Positions 7,644-16,733 of a stretch of 64,000 nucleotides of DNA are shown here, in pieces (within the stretch, counting starts at the first letter, position 1; every line of letters begins with the position of its first letter). Both the position numbers and the translations under genes were made by a program. The DNA comes from Bog-950 sp046329535 (GTDB lineage Bacteria > Bacteroidota > Bacteroidia > Chitinophagales > LD1): positions 186,001 through 250,000 of the forward strand of contig JAXLUN010000005.1 in the NCBI GenBank assembly GCA_046329535.1. Direction: 5' to 3'. The notes beneath the pieces are model-generated. The model did not search any database and was not told where the DNA came from. It saw only the letters and a list, made by a program, of their open reading frames with translations.

Positions 7644-10248
7644 AAGAATAAATAGTAAGATGGAAGAAAATATAGAAATGAGCAGTCAGGCGGGAGACTC
7701 ATTGCATGTAGATGGTATGTTTAAGAACTGGTTTCTGGATTATGCCAGTTATGTGATTCTTGAACGGGCCGTACCAGCTATTGAAGATGGATTGAAGCCT
7801 GTACAACGTAGAATATTGCACGCCCTGAATGAAATGGACGATGGCCGTTTTAATAAGGTAGCTAATGTAATTGGTCAAACTATGCAGTATCACCCGCATG
7901 GCGATGCCTCTATCGGTGATGCGCTGGTGAACATTGGGCAAAAAGAGTTGATGTTTGACACCCAGGGCAACTGGGGCGATGTACGGACCGGTGACTCTGC
8001 AGCGGCTCCCAGATATATTGAAGTGCGTTTATCCAAGTTTGCCAAGGAAGTAGCCTTCAATCATCAAACCACCGACTGGCAGCTATCTTACGATGGCCGC
8101 AAGAAAGAACCGGTAAACCTACCTATGAAGTTTCCCCTGCTTCTTTCACAGGGAGCTGATGGTATTGCCGTAGGGCTTTCGACCAAAATTCTGCCGCACA
8201 ACTTTGTCGAGTTATGTGAGGCCAGTATCAATTATCTTGAAGGTAAACGTTTCCGCCTGCTACCCGATTTTTTAACCGGAGGTTTTATTGATGTAAGTGA
8301 ATACAACAAAGGTGAGCGTGGAGGCAAGGTAAAGGTACGTGCCCGGATTGAAGTGGTTGACAAGAAGACTCTCGCCATTCGCGAAATACCATATGGTACT
8401 ACCACCGGCAGTTTGATTGAAAGTATTTTGAAAGCGAATGATAAGGGCAAAATTAAAATCAAGAAAGTAACCGATAATACGGCCAAGGATGTAGAAATAC
8501 AGATTGACCTGGTGCCCGGTGCCGACCCGGATGTGACCATCGATGCGCTGTATGCTTTTACTGATTGCCAAAACTCCATTTCTACCAATGCCTGTGTCAT
8601 TGTCAATGATAAGCCGATGTTCCTGTCGGTTAATCAGATTCTGGAACTTTCTACCGAGCGAACTAAAGATTTACTGAAGAAAGAGCTGGAAATTCGTTTG
8701 GGTGAGTTGAATGAAAAATGGCATTTTTCCTCGCTTGAAAAAATATTTATCGAAAAGCGGATATACCGGAATATTGAAGAGTGTGAAACCTGGGAGGCAG
8801 TACTTGAAACTATCGATAAGGGATTGAAACCTTACAAAAAACTATTCAAGCGTGTTATTACTACCGATGATATTGTTCGTTTAACCGAGATAAAAATTAA
8901 ACGGATATCTAAGTTTGATGCTTTTAAGGCTGACGAGGAAATTAAATCCATCGAAGAAGAGTTAACCAAAGTGGCTCATGACTTGTTGCATCTGAACGAT
9001 TATACAATTGCCTATTTCCAGAATCTATTGAAGAAATTCGGTAAAGGCCGCGAGCGCAAGACTGAAGTGAAAGGATTTGAGGAAATTGAGATTAAGCAGG
9101 TAGCCGCTACCAACGCTAAGTTATATGTGAACCGTGAAGAAGGTTTCTTTGGAACCGGTTTGAAGAAAGATGAGTTTGTGTGCGAGTGCAGTGATTTGGA
9201 TGATATCATTGCCTTTACCCGTGGCGGAAAACTAATGGTCAGCCGTATTGGCGATAAGAAGTTTATTGGTAAAGACATTATTCATATCGCTGTTTGGAAA
9301 AAGAATGATGAACGAACTGCTTACAATCTGGCGTATTATGACGGACCAAGCAAACGTGCCTTTGTCAAGCGTTTTAATGTAACCGGTGTAACCCGCGATA
9401 AAGAATATGATTTAACACAGGGAGGTGCCGGTTCTAAAGTAATTTACTTTACAGCGAATGAAAACTCCGAGAGCGAAACTGTGAAAGTTCAGCTGCACCC
9501 CAACTGTACAGCACGTATCAAGGACTTTGAATTCGATTTTGGCACTATTGATATTAAGGGGAGAGGAGCAGTAGGAAATATTTTGACCAAGTTTCCGGTA
9601 CGCAAAATGGAGCAGTTGGAAAGAGGGCAATCCTCGATTGGTGGAGTGAAGATGTGGCTCGATGAAAAGTTCGGACGGTTGGTAAATGAACAAAAGGACA
9701 AAGCAATTTATTTGGGAGAGTTCAATACCGGAGATCAGATTCTAGTGGCTTACAAAGACGGTAACGTAGAGCTGACCAATTTTGAGCTGACCAACAAATA
9801 TGAAATGGACGATATTCTATTTGTAGAGAAGTTTAACCCTGAAAGAATCTATAGTGCAGTTTACTACGATGGCAACAGCAAGGAATTTTATGTGAAACGT
9901 TTCAAGGTTGAGTTGAAAACTGAAAAACTGAAATCACCGATTGTAACGGAACACAACAATTCTAAACTCCATGTATTCTCTTCGCGCAAAGAAGTGTTTG
10001 TAAAGTTTAATGTACTTAAAGGTAAAGCGAAAGAGAAGGTGGAAGAGGAGGTTAATTTAACTGAGATGATTGATGTGAAAGGTTGGAAAGCTCTAGGTAA
10101 CCGCCTCACCCAATATGATGTAACCGGTAAAATTTCAGAAGTGGAGAAGGAAGAATCTCTGCCCGATGAAGTGGATATGGGGACTACTATTGAGTTGGAT
10201 GTCAATCCAAAGGCGGGGAAGAAAGGTAATCAGGGTGATTTATTCTAA
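7636..10248 (+). CDS. parC: Topoisomerase IV subunit A (ParC; GyrA family)
   Basis: The DNA-cleaving subunit that partners the upstream ParE. The breakage-reunion domain starts with the signature DYASYVILERAVPAIEDGLK and carries the catalytic Tyr in AAAPRYIEVRL (about residue 127, counted from the first ATG). After about residue 500 the protein becomes a diverged repeat region that should form the C-terminal beta-pinwheel, followed by an acidic and Lys/Gly-rich tail ending GDLF. The ATG at 7636 overlaps parE by 8 nt; an in-frame ATG at 7660 is an equally plausible start. At 870 residues it is long for ParC but within what Bacteroidota show. No quinolone-resistance claim is made. Confidence 0.92.
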   Translation: MLKRINSKMEENIEMSSQAGDSLHVDGMFKNWFLDYASYVILERAVPAIEDGLKPVQRRILHALNEMDDGRFNKVANVIGQTMQYHPHGDASIGDALVNIGQKELMFDTQGNWGDVRTGDSAAAPRYIEVRLSKFAKEVAFNHQTTDWQLSYDGRKKEPVNLPMKFPLLLSQGADGIAVGLSTKILPHNFVELCEASINYLEGKRFRLLPDFLTGGFIDVSEYNKGERGGKVKVRARIEVVDKKTLAIREIPYGTTTGSLIESILKANDKGKIKIKKVTDNTAKDVEIQIDLVPGADPDVTIDALYAFTDCQNSISTNACVIVNDKPMFLSVNQILELSTERTKDLLKKELEIRLGELNEKWHFSSLEKIFIEKRIYRNIEECETWEAVLETIDKGLKPYKKLFKRVITTDDIVRLTEIKIKRISKFDAFKADEEIKSIEEELTKVAHDLLHLNDYTIAYFQNLLKKFGKGRERKTEVKGFEEIEIKQVAATNAKLYVNREEGFFGTGLKKDEFVCECSDLDDIIAFTRGGKLMVSRIGDKKFIGKDIIHIAVWKKNDERTAYNLAYYDGPSKRAFVKRFNVTGVTRDKEYDLTQGGAGSKVIYFTANENSESETVKVQLHPNCTARIKDFEFDFGTIDIKGRGAVGNILTKFPVRKMEQLERGQSSIGGVKMWLDEKFGRLVNEQKDKAIYLGEFNTGDQILVAYKDGNVELTNFELTNKYEMDDILFVEKFNPERIYSAVYYDGNSKEFYVKRFKVELKTEKLKSPIVTEHNNSKLHVFSSRKEVFVKFNVLKGKAKEKVEEEVNLTEMIDVKGWKALGNRLTQYDVTGKISEVEKEESLPDEVDMGTTIELDVNPKAGKKGNQGDLF

Positions 10249-10289
10249 ACACCGTTGTTTGTCTGTTAGCGCTGACTCGTGAGGTGGAT

Positions 10290-10700
10290 TTATTTCTTAG
10301 CCGCTTTTACCGATAGTACTATCAGTTCATTCAACACTTTGGTATCAATATCTTTCATGGAGTTGATGTAAAGACATCCTTTACCTGTTTTATATTTTCC
10401 CAGTTTGTTTAGCAAATCTGTTTGCGCGGTTATACTGCATCCTGTTGTGTAGATTGTTAAGGCCTGCTTGCGTGGAGAGAAGCCGCAAATGAACCAATCT
10501 AATTCTCGCCCACTTTCATATTTTAAGTGAGTATCGCCAAAGCCTACAATGCTGGTGCCCCACATTCTTGCTTTTGCCTTGCAGGCTTTTTCCATGAGCT
10601 GAGTTAAGGCTTCGCAGTCCTTGCGTCTGTTCTCATCCGATATGGATTTCAGAAAGTCACTGACGCTTAGTTCAGTCTTTTTAGTTTTTAGTTCTGCCAT
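10290..10700 (-). CDS. DUF1801-domain protein
   Basis: A 136-residue soluble protein with the DUF1801 (YdhG-like) layout: an N-terminal helix pair (SVSDFLKSISDENRRKDCEA), then MWGTSIVGFG near residue 46 and the GKYKTGKGCLYI segment near 101. Family members are small single-domain proteins of unproven biochemical role. It converges on parC with only about 40 bp between stops. The neighbouring gene upstream ends 3 bp before its start, so it may be the last gene of a minus-strand operon with the two DUF6134-like genes. Confidence 0.8.
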   Translation of the reverse strand: MAELKTKKTELSVSDFLKSISDENRRKDCEALTQLMEKACKAKARMWGTSIVGFGDTHLKYESGRELDWFICGFSPRKQALTIYTTGCSITAQTDLLNKLGKYKTGKGCLYINSMKDIDTKVLNELIVLSVKAAKK

Positions 10701-10703
10701 AGT

Positions 10704-11291
10704 TTATTGTGTATGCGGACGCAGATAAATGGAACCGAGTAATCCTTTTTTCATTTCCAACTCTACTAATTTGCCGTTTTTATACCGGTAGTAGTAAGTG
10801 ATTCCTTCTTTCATATCGGCCTGATAAAGCCCATCGGCCAGTTTTTTGATTACACGATATTCTCCCAGTCGCTCCGAAAATATTTTTTGCTCATCACAGG
10901 GCTCGTGAAAAAACAACTTGACGGTGGAGCAATCTACCAGCGGCTTTATACAGAAAGAGCCATCCTCACGCTTCATGATATAGGTGTTGTTTTCCCACTT
11001 GATAGTGGTTATGTGTACCTCCTCATTACGGGTGTTTTTGGAATAAGAGGAGAATAGATAATCATTTTTATAAAGAATGTCATATTGGAGAGATACTTTG
11101 CGGGTGGTAAAAAATATATGAGCTTCGGAAGAACTATTCAACGTGTAGCGGGTCATGCTATCGTTGCGAACCGTTTTTTCAATGATGCTCTGACCTATTT
11201 TATCGCCAAACAGAAAAATGTCATACACCAGTTTTTGCGAGAAGGAAAACCTGCATAAAACAAGCAACAGTATGGTGAAACTGTATTTCAC
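10704..11291 (-). CDS. DUF6134-like exported protein, copy 1
   Basis: A 195-residue protein with a signal peptide (SFTILLLVLCRFSFSQK). After cleavage it reads KLVYDIFLFGDKIGQ, the hallmark start of a Bacteroidota family of periplasmic or secreted beta-rich proteins that I place with DUF6134. It is clearly paralogous to the next gene upstream along its full length: both share Y(D)I.LFG.KIG near the start, a central FSSY.KN segment and FNEP/FHEP.D..KIFSERLG near residue 125-140. The function of the family is not known to me. The tandem arrangement and short spacing (13 bp) suggest duplication within one transcript. Confidence 0.72.
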   Translation of the reverse strand: MKYSFTILLLVLCRFSFSQKLVYDIFLFGDKIGQSIIEKTVRNDSMTRYTLNSSSEAHIFFTTRKVSLQYDILYKNDYLFSSYSKNTRNEEVHITTIKWENNTYIMKREDGSFCIKPLVDCSTVKLFFHEPCDEQKIFSERLGEYRVIKKLADGLYQADMKEGITYYYRYKNGKLVELEMKKGLLGSIYLRPHTQ

Positions 11292-11304
11292 AAAATTAAA
11301 ATTT

Positions 11305-11883
11305 TTATGGAAGCAGTTTCATAAATACACTGGCCCCTTTACTCATCTCAAGTTCGTAGAGTAGTCCTTTCTTGTATCGGTATATATTTACTACTCCATT
11401 CTCGGTTTTTGATTCGTAAATGCCTTCTGCTTTTTTAAAAATAGTGCAGAATACCCCCATACGCTCCGAAAAAATCTTAGCTCCGTCAAGTGGTTCATTA
11501 AAGTAAAGTTGAATGGCCGATAGATGAATTGGAGAGTTTAACTGCAATACTTCTTCTCCTTTCTTGATAATATACTTCGTTCCGTTCCAGGCTATGGTAA
11601 CTACTTCGGTAACACCGTCCTTTACATTTTTACAATAGGAAGAAAACAGTTTCCCATCCCTGTAAACAATGTCGAAGTTCATGGCTGATGTCTTATGTGT
11701 AAACAGAATATCAACCTGACTGGAACTGTTTAATTTGTATTGAATTTCTCCGGCACCTTTGTCAATCCTTTCTACTGTGGTTGCACCAATTTTCTTCCCA
11801 AACAGTTCAATATCATAAACTCGTTTTTGAGCGGATAAAACCAGCGAAAGCAGGAGAAGTGAAGACAACAGGATTTTTTTCAT
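11305..11883 (-). CDS. DUF6134-like exported protein, copy 2
   Basis: A 192-residue paralogue of the adjacent downstream gene, with signal peptide MKKILLSSLLLLSLVLSAQ and mature start KRVYDIELFGKKIGATTVER. It shares the FSSYCKNVKDG and FNEPLDGAKIFSERMG blocks with copy 1. There are no catalytic motifs, and secondary structure appears mainly beta. Only about 75 bp separate its start from the acyl-CoA dehydrogenase stop upstream, so it could belong to the same transcript, although functional linkage is not evident. It may be a lipid- or polysaccharide-related periplasmic protein, but that is speculation. Confidence 0.72.
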   Translation of the reverse strand: MKKILLSSLLLLSLVLSAQKRVYDIELFGKKIGATTVERIDKGAGEIQYKLNSSSQVDILFTHKTSAMNFDIVYRDGKLFSSYCKNVKDGVTEVVTIAWNGTKYIIKKGEEVLQLNSPIHLSAIQLYFNEPLDGAKIFSERMGVFCTIFKKAEGIYESKTENGVVNIYRYKKGLLYELEMSKGASVFMKLLP

Positions 11884-11958
11884 TGTCCTGTGAAAATAAA
11901 GTATGCTTTGAATTATACTAAACGGCTGTAATGTTTTTTAGAAATAATTTTTTGTTCC

Positions 11959-13764
11959 CTAAAAGTTGTATCCATTATGTTGTATCATGTAGTCAGCAAC
12001 CTCTCTTCGAAGGTCTTTGGGGTTGATTGAGTAAGTGTTCAGCATGGAACGAATCAGGCGTTTCAGTAATGCTTTTTCTATTCCCCGAGCATAGCTGTCT
12101 ATAGCATTATTGGCTGCTTTGCGCACTACGTCCAGTGCATCGTATAAATAGAGCTGTGCCAGTTTGGTTTTAACATCCAGCTCGGTTTTACCTACACCTT
12201 GTTTACTGCTTAACTTCTTAACCCGGAGAAAGGCCGATTCGGTCACAAATGCCATGGAAAGTATATCCGCCAGATTCATCACTATCTCCTGTTCATCTAC
12301 CAGTTTCTCTCTCAGTTTGGCACCGGCCGAGCCGGTAATTATCAGGAAGATGGCTTTGAGGTTATTGACGAATGCGAATTCTTTACCCAGATAGCCTCCT
12401 CCGCTGAAAGGATTAAAGTTTGCCATTATCACCGAAGGAATGAAACCCTTAGCATCACTCATTTTCAGTTCTTTGGTAACAAAGGCCCGTTTATAGAATT
12501 CAGCGAGTGTCAGCATCCGGTTAATCTCGTTGGTGCCTTCGTATATCTTGGTAATGCGCGCATCGCGGTATGCCATCTCCACACCTGTTTCCATACTGTA
12601 TCCCATGCCTCCGAATATCTGAATAGCCTCATCGCCCGTGTTGCACATAGCTTCGCTGCCTAATACTTTCAACACTGCACACTCAATGGCATATTCACGC
12701 ATAGAGTTAATCTTGGCATCATTCGCGCTGCTGCCGCTGGCAAGCAATTCATCATGCTTCTTATCTACATCGGCTCCAATACGGTAAACGCCCGATTCAA
12801 TGGCAAAAATGTTGGAGGCAATAATTCCCAGTTTCTGTTTCATGGCTCCGAACTCGGCAATGGGCTTGTTGAACTGGATACGTGTCTTGCAATAGTCTAC
12901 GGTTTTATCTAATCCGAACTTCATACCGCCTACTCCACCGGCAGCAATTTTTATTCGCCCGCTGTTCAGAATATTCAAGGCCATGTTGAAGCCTTTGCCT
13001 CTTTCGCCCAGTAAGTTCTCTTTAGGTATTTTGCAGTTATTGAAAAACACCTGCACCGTAGAAGATGCTTTAATGCCCATCTTTTTTTCTTCTTTCCCCA
13101 GACTGATGCCACCAAAGTCTTTTTCTACAATGAAAGCCGACAACTTTTCATCGTTATCAATTTTGGCAAAAACAGTAAATACTTCGGCAAAGCCCCCATT
13201 GGTAATCCACATTTTCTGCCCGTTCAGAATATAGTGAGTGCCTTCTTCATTCATCACAGCACGGGTTTTTCCGCTGTTGGCATCGCTACCGGCACTTGGT
13301 TCGGTTAAGCAGTAAGAACAGCCTTTTTCACCGCTGGCTATACCTGGCAGATATTTTGCTTTTTGCTCTTCCGTGCCATACCACGCAATGGGTAATGAAC
13401 CAATGGATGTTTGACAACCTATGGTAGTAGCAAATGAAAAACCACCGGCCAAGCCTTCGGTAAACAACAATCCGGTATTGAAGCCCAGTCCCAGGCCACC
13501 AAACTTTTCATCTATTGAAACTCCGCACAAGCCCAATTCGGCTGCTTTATGAAATATATCCAGCACCAGGTCTTTATCTTTTTCAGCATCCAGAGCAGCT
13601 ACACGGGCAATACCCAGACCATGCACTTCTTTCAGCATAAACTCGGTTACCGTGGTGTGAATCATTTTCTGCTCCTCGGTAAACTCTTCGGGAATAAAGA
13701 CCTCGGTTGCGTTGGTGTTTTTTAATAAAAAGGCTCCTCCGGTAAGTTTCGATGTAACCGCCAT
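11959..13764 (-). CDS. Acyl-CoA dehydrogenase (VLCAD-like, long form)
   Basis: A 601-residue FAD-dependent acyl-CoA dehydrogenase, oxidising acyl-CoA to trans-2-enoyl-CoA in beta-oxidation. The ACAD core (about 30-420) has CLTEPSAGSDANS, MWITNGG, the RIKIAAGGVGGMKFGLD segment and the signature GGMGYSMETGVEMAYRDARI followed by IYEGTNEINRM. The catalytic base is expected in that last region (Glu of YEGTNEI). The extra C-terminal helical domain of about 170 residues is typical of very-long-chain and ACAD9-like enzymes. The product begins MAVTSKLTGGAFLLKNTNAT. A TACATTTG -7 element lies 24 bp upstream of the start. Confidence 0.93.
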   Translation of the reverse strand: MAVTSKLTGGAFLLKNTNATEVFIPEEFTEEQKMIHTTVTEFMLKEVHGLGIARVAALDAEKDKDLVLDIFHKAAELGLCGVSIDEKFGGLGLGFNTGLLFTEGLAGGFSFATTIGCQTSIGSLPIAWYGTEEQKAKYLPGIASGEKGCSYCLTEPSAGSDANSGKTRAVMNEEGTHYILNGQKMWITNGGFAEVFTVFAKIDNDEKLSAFIVEKDFGGISLGKEEKKMGIKASSTVQVFFNNCKIPKENLLGERGKGFNMALNILNSGRIKIAAGGVGGMKFGLDKTVDYCKTRIQFNKPIAEFGAMKQKLGIIASNIFAIESGVYRIGADVDKKHDELLASGSSANDAKINSMREYAIECAVLKVLGSEAMCNTGDEAIQIFGGMGYSMETGVEMAYRDARITKIYEGTNEINRMLTLAEFYKRAFVTKELKMSDAKGFIPSVIMANFNPFSGGGYLGKEFAFVNNLKAIFLIITGSAGAKLREKLVDEQEIVMNLADILSMAFVTESAFLRVKKLSSKQGVGKTELDVKTKLAQLYLYDALDVVRKAANNAIDSYARGIEKALLKRLIRSMLNTYSINPKDLRREVADYMIQHNGYNF

Positions 13765-13787
13765 AGTTCAGTTCAATTTAGGTGCAG

Positions 13788-13795
13788 CAAATGTA
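13788..13795 (-). promoter_or_regulatory. Candidate -7 element of the acyl-CoA dehydrogenase gene
   Basis: CAAATGTA on the plus strand reads TACATTTG on the minus strand, a perfect TAnnTTTG, 24 bp before the start codon. No clear -33 TTG is seen at the expected distance. Confidence 0.4.
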
Positions 13796-13865
13796 TCAGG
13801 ATGATTGAAATATTTATTCAGTATGTGCGGAACGTTCTACGGATGTATCATTCATTCAAGGTGAA

Positions 13866-14711
13866 CTATTTTGCTAACTGCTTTTGCCGGCTGAATGCCT
13901 GAATCTGTTGTTCTATAGCTGGCCAGTTCAGTAAGGTGAGGCCCAGTATCAGTAACTCTGCAGAAATAATGCTCATCACAAAATAATTGGCTACACAAAA
14001 CACAACCGCCAGCACAAACAAATGGGTATCGAATCTTTTAGTAAAAAAGCCTACCAGGAAAGTGAGCTGTACCGCCACATTAACCAGCAGCAGAATGTGA
14101 GATACCTGTGGATGGGCTATAAGATATTGAATGAACTGCGCCTGAAAACCTGGCGGATGCTGAAGCAGTAAGTCAAGGTGCTGGGCTTTCAGAATATGAC
14201 TCATCTGTTCGGGATAAAATACGGAGCCTCGCATAATTTTCCAGCACGCGGCCGAGGCAAAAATGTAAAGGAAATAGTATCGCGCACCCTGCCAGGTAAG
14301 CTCAAACTTTTCGCCCCGGCTCCACCAGAATGGTATGCTGATAACCAGCAAGCCGATAAGGCCGTGATAGTGGTGGCCGGTAATGATATTGTAAGTTAGA
14401 AAATACACAACAGCTACTATACTAAAGGCAACGGCCCAGTAATTTTTACGCGTAAGCAAAAACATAATTGGCAAGGCAAACAGACTAACATCAAAGATGA
14501 ATGCGGTGTATGTATGAGCGGTTAGAAACTGTGGTATCTGTATGATACATAGTGTGCGATAAATCAAGTCAGATTGATGGGCAAATACGTGTGGCTTGCC
14601 CATTTGCGACAGCAAAGCATGGCTGAAAAAGCGAATGGTGAAAATGAGTATGACAACCGTATAAACGGCCCATGCTTTTACCCGATAGGATTGTTCGGTT
14701 TCACTTTTCAT
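13866..14711 (-). CDS. Polytopic membrane protein of unknown function
   Basis: A 281-residue integral membrane protein with about seven or eight hydrophobic helices; I do not recognise it with confidence. Aromatic and His-rich loops such as NIITGHHYHGLIGL and the SIPFWWSRGEKFEL segment recall HTTM-type (vitamin-K-dependent-carboxylase-like) membrane proteins, but the resemblance is weak. I chose the ATG at 14709-14711 (MKSETEQSYRVKAWAVYT), which overlaps the end of the upstream gene by 11 nt; an upstream in-frame start would overlap much further. It is third in a tight cluster with the LuxE-like gene and a small one-TM protein, which argues for a joint role. Confidence 0.7.
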   Translation of the reverse strand: MKSETEQSYRVKAWAVYTVVILIFTIRFFSHALLSQMGKPHVFAHQSDLIYRTLCIIQIPQFLTAHTYTAFIFDVSLFALPIMFLLTRKNYWAVAFSIVAVVYFLTYNIITGHHYHGLIGLLVISIPFWWSRGEKFELTWQGARYYFLYIFASAACWKIMRGSVFYPEQMSHILKAQHLDLLLQHPPGFQAQFIQYLIAHPQVSHILLLVNVAVQLTFLVGFFTKRFDTHLFVLAVVFCVANYFVMSIISAELLILGLTLLNWPAIEQQIQAFSRQKQLAK

Positions 14712-15159
14712 GCGAATCAAATAAAAGCTGTTGTGAAATGATACGGGGAACTCCGCTTTCATTATATATACTGATATTTCTGTAGGCTTTTATATCCGTG
14801 CCATCCGGAGTTCCGAAACCGTTGATGTATGAAAGCAACCAGCGATAAAACTCTTCCACAGAAAGTCCCTCCGGTTGTTCGGCATGGTAATGCTGAACGG
14901 TAGAGGTGATTAGCTCGCGTCCGGTATCCGGATAGTTGCTGTAAATAACTTCCTTGCCTTGAATGAAGATGGAATAAGAGATGTATTGCTGCGGGGCGGT
15001 TTCTTTTAATGAATACATGCCATATAGCATGAACGGAAACTCTTCCCGGCTATGCAGCGCAAACCAGGCTGTGCCGGTGAATAGAATAATTACCCCTACA
15101 AACAGCGCTTTGAAATGCTGATATAACTGAAATAGGTAAGTGTTTGACAGGGCTTTCAT
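14701..15159 (-). CDS. Single-pass membrane protein, LuxE-cluster
   Basis: A 152-residue protein with one N-terminal membrane helix (FKALFVGVIILFTGTAWFAL) and a soluble remainder of about 115 residues, probably periplasmic. I recognise no domain. ATG at 15157-15159 is preferred. A TTG three codons upstream would overlap the stop of the preceding gene by 4 nt, the classic coupled arrangement, so the true start could be either. Its stop overlaps the start of the polytopic membrane gene. The three genes are therefore almost certainly one operon. Confidence 0.7.
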   Translation of the reverse strand: MKALSNTYLFQLYQHFKALFVGVIILFTGTAWFALHSREEFPFMLYGMYSLKETAPQQYISYSIFIQGKEVIYSNYPDTGRELITSTVQHYHAEQPEGLSVEEFYRWLLSYINGFGTPDGTDIKAYRNISIYNESGVPRIISQQLLFDSHEK

Positions 15160-15164
15160 GGATA

Positions 15165-16145
15165 TCAAACCATCATCAAATTACAACCGCGCAGTTCCGT
15201 TTGTGCCAGCCTGCCCAGTATTTCAAAACTACCGTCTTCATTCAGTTTACCTAAATCGCCCGTAGCAATAAACGAGCAGGAGTAGAGGTTAGCCAAATCT
15301 ATCACATTCACACCTCCGCTGCTGCTGTTTTCTAACAGGCGCATAGGTTCATAGGCATCGCGCAATACAATTTTCATGGTCGGTGACGGATAAAAAAGCC
15401 CGTTGCCTTTAGAATATGCCTGCGACAGCATCTCGGTCATACCGTATTCGGAATGAATATGCGAAACGCCCATGGAAGTGGTTAAAATGGTATGAAGTTC
15501 CTCGCGGGTGAGTTCTTCCCTGCGGCCCTTCATCCCACCGGTTTCCATCACTATCAGCTCCGGAAAATCAATCTTATATTTCTCAGCAAAGTTCAGCAGG
15601 GCAAAAGTGACACCAAGCAGAATTGTTTTACGCTGACCGGTGCGCATAATTTCCAACATGTCGTAGAGATACTGATAGTCGGTTAGAAAAAAGCCACTGG
15701 CATTTTTACCGCTTAATTCAATCAGCTTATTAGCCATGTAAACCAGCGATGACGAATCGCGCTCGAGATAGGAGGGTAGCAGGGCAAAAAAAACATAATC
15801 GCTAACCGGCCCGTACGCCTGGTTGAAACCCTGCAGAAAACTTTTTTCATATAATGCCAGGTCAGCTACATGATGGCGCGATGGAATGCTGCCGGTTGTT
15901 CCGCTGCTCTCAAAAACTTTCTCCGCTGTTTTTCCTTCGGCCAGCACGGCATGATTTTTAAAAAACTCGACCGGCAGAAAAGGGATATCCGCCACGGATA
16001 AAACCGTTTCGGGATGACGGTTAAAACTATTGCAGAATTGGCGGTAGATGGCCACGTTTTGGTATTGAAAACGAAAAACCTCCAGCGCTACCGATTCAAA
16101 AGAAGCGGGCGTAACAGCAAATATTTTTTCGGACAGGGAACTCAA
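15165..16145 (-). CDS. LuxE-like acyl-protein synthetase / adenylate-forming ligase
   Basis: A 326-residue member of the LuxE/PaaK-related ANL superfamily. The adenylation motif ESSGTTGSIPSRHHV is near residues 84-98, and the HSEYGMTEMLSQAYS block near 231-245 matches the family's second ATP motif. C-terminal FIATGDLGKLNEDGSFEILGR is the expected TGDLG segment. LuxE-type enzymes activate a fatty acid as acyl-AMP and pass it to an enzyme thiol; no luciferase genes are nearby, so bioluminescence is not implied. In Bacteroidota related genes sit with surface-polymer or lipid loci. The start is a TTG, since no nearby in-frame ATG is seen. Confidence 0.78.
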   Translation of the reverse strand: MSSLSEKIFAVTPASFESVALEVFRFQYQNVAIYRQFCNSFNRHPETVLSVADIPFLPVEFFKNHAVLAEGKTAEKVFESSGTTGSIPSRHHVADLALYEKSFLQGFNQAYGPVSDYVFFALLPSYLERDSSSLVYMANKLIELSGKNASGFFLTDYQYLYDMLEIMRTGQRKTILLGVTFALLNFAEKYKIDFPELIVMETGGMKGRREELTREELHTILTTSMGVSHIHSEYGMTEMLSQAYSKGNGLFYPSPTMKIVLRDAYEPMRLLENSSSGGVNVIDLANLYSCSFIATGDLGKLNEDGSFEILGRLAQTELRGCNLMMV

Positions 16146-16208
16146 TCGTGTATATTTTATGAAAGTAAAAATGCAATAAATACAGCGATTTTAAGTTTAC
16201 TTAGCCAC

Positions 16209-16724
16209 ATGAAAATGCAGTGTGTATTTCTCTTTTTTGTTCTCGCTGGTATTTCGTCCTGTATCAAGGCACCTACCTATCCCATTGTTCCGGCTATTGA
16301 GTTTGTTTCGGTGTCATCGCAGTATCTGAAAAGCGGTACGATTGATAGCCTGGTGTTTTCGTTTACCGATGGAGATGGCGATATCGGTGTTAACCCATCG
16401 GCTGCAGATACCTGCAATCAATGCGGGCTTAAAACGGGCGACTCCTCCTGTTTGCGGATGAACGGGTTTAATGTTTTTCTGATTGACAGCCGCGATACCT
16501 GTGTGGGCACCTATGCTTCAGCCAACATTGAGCCTTCGGGTAAGTTTGATGATTTATCGGGCGAAATAGTAGTGGTAAGAGCCATCGACTCTAAAAAGTG
16601 TTTTGCACCGCCTACTCCCGGCTGCCCGAAAGATACGGTTGTTTACACCATCATCCTGCGCGATAAGGCCGGGCATTTCAGTAATGCCATTCAAACCGTT
16701 CCCATTGTTGTAGACGGGGAGTAG
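16209..16724 (+). CDS. Lipoprotein of unknown function
   Basis: A 171-residue lipoprotein with signal MKMQCVFLFFVLAGISSC, the lipobox being GISSC. The mature part has a VFSFTDGDGDIGVN segment, an acidic motif frequent in Bacteroidota lipoproteins with Ig-like or calcium-binding folds. Five further Cys residues (DTCNQCG, SSCLR, RDTCVG, KKCF, GCPKD) probably form disulfides outside the cytoplasm. I chose the ATG at 16209 because the reading frame upstream runs antisense through the LuxE-like gene. It is divergent from that gene and convergent with the biotin carboxylase gene. Confidence 0.72.
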   Translation: MKMQCVFLFFVLAGISSCIKAPTYPIVPAIEFVSVSSQYLKSGTIDSLVFSFTDGDGDIGVNPSAADTCNQCGLKTGDSSCLRMNGFNVFLIDSRDTCVGTYASANIEPSGKFDDLSGEIVVVRAIDSKKCFAPPTPGCPKDTVVYTIILRDKAGHFSNAIQTVPIVVDGE

Positions 16725-16733
16725 AAGCTTGCT

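Noticed and set aside
15165..16145. Bioluminescence (lux) locus
   Set aside because: Only a LuxE-like ligase is present; no luciferase or reductase genes, and the family is widespread in other contexts.
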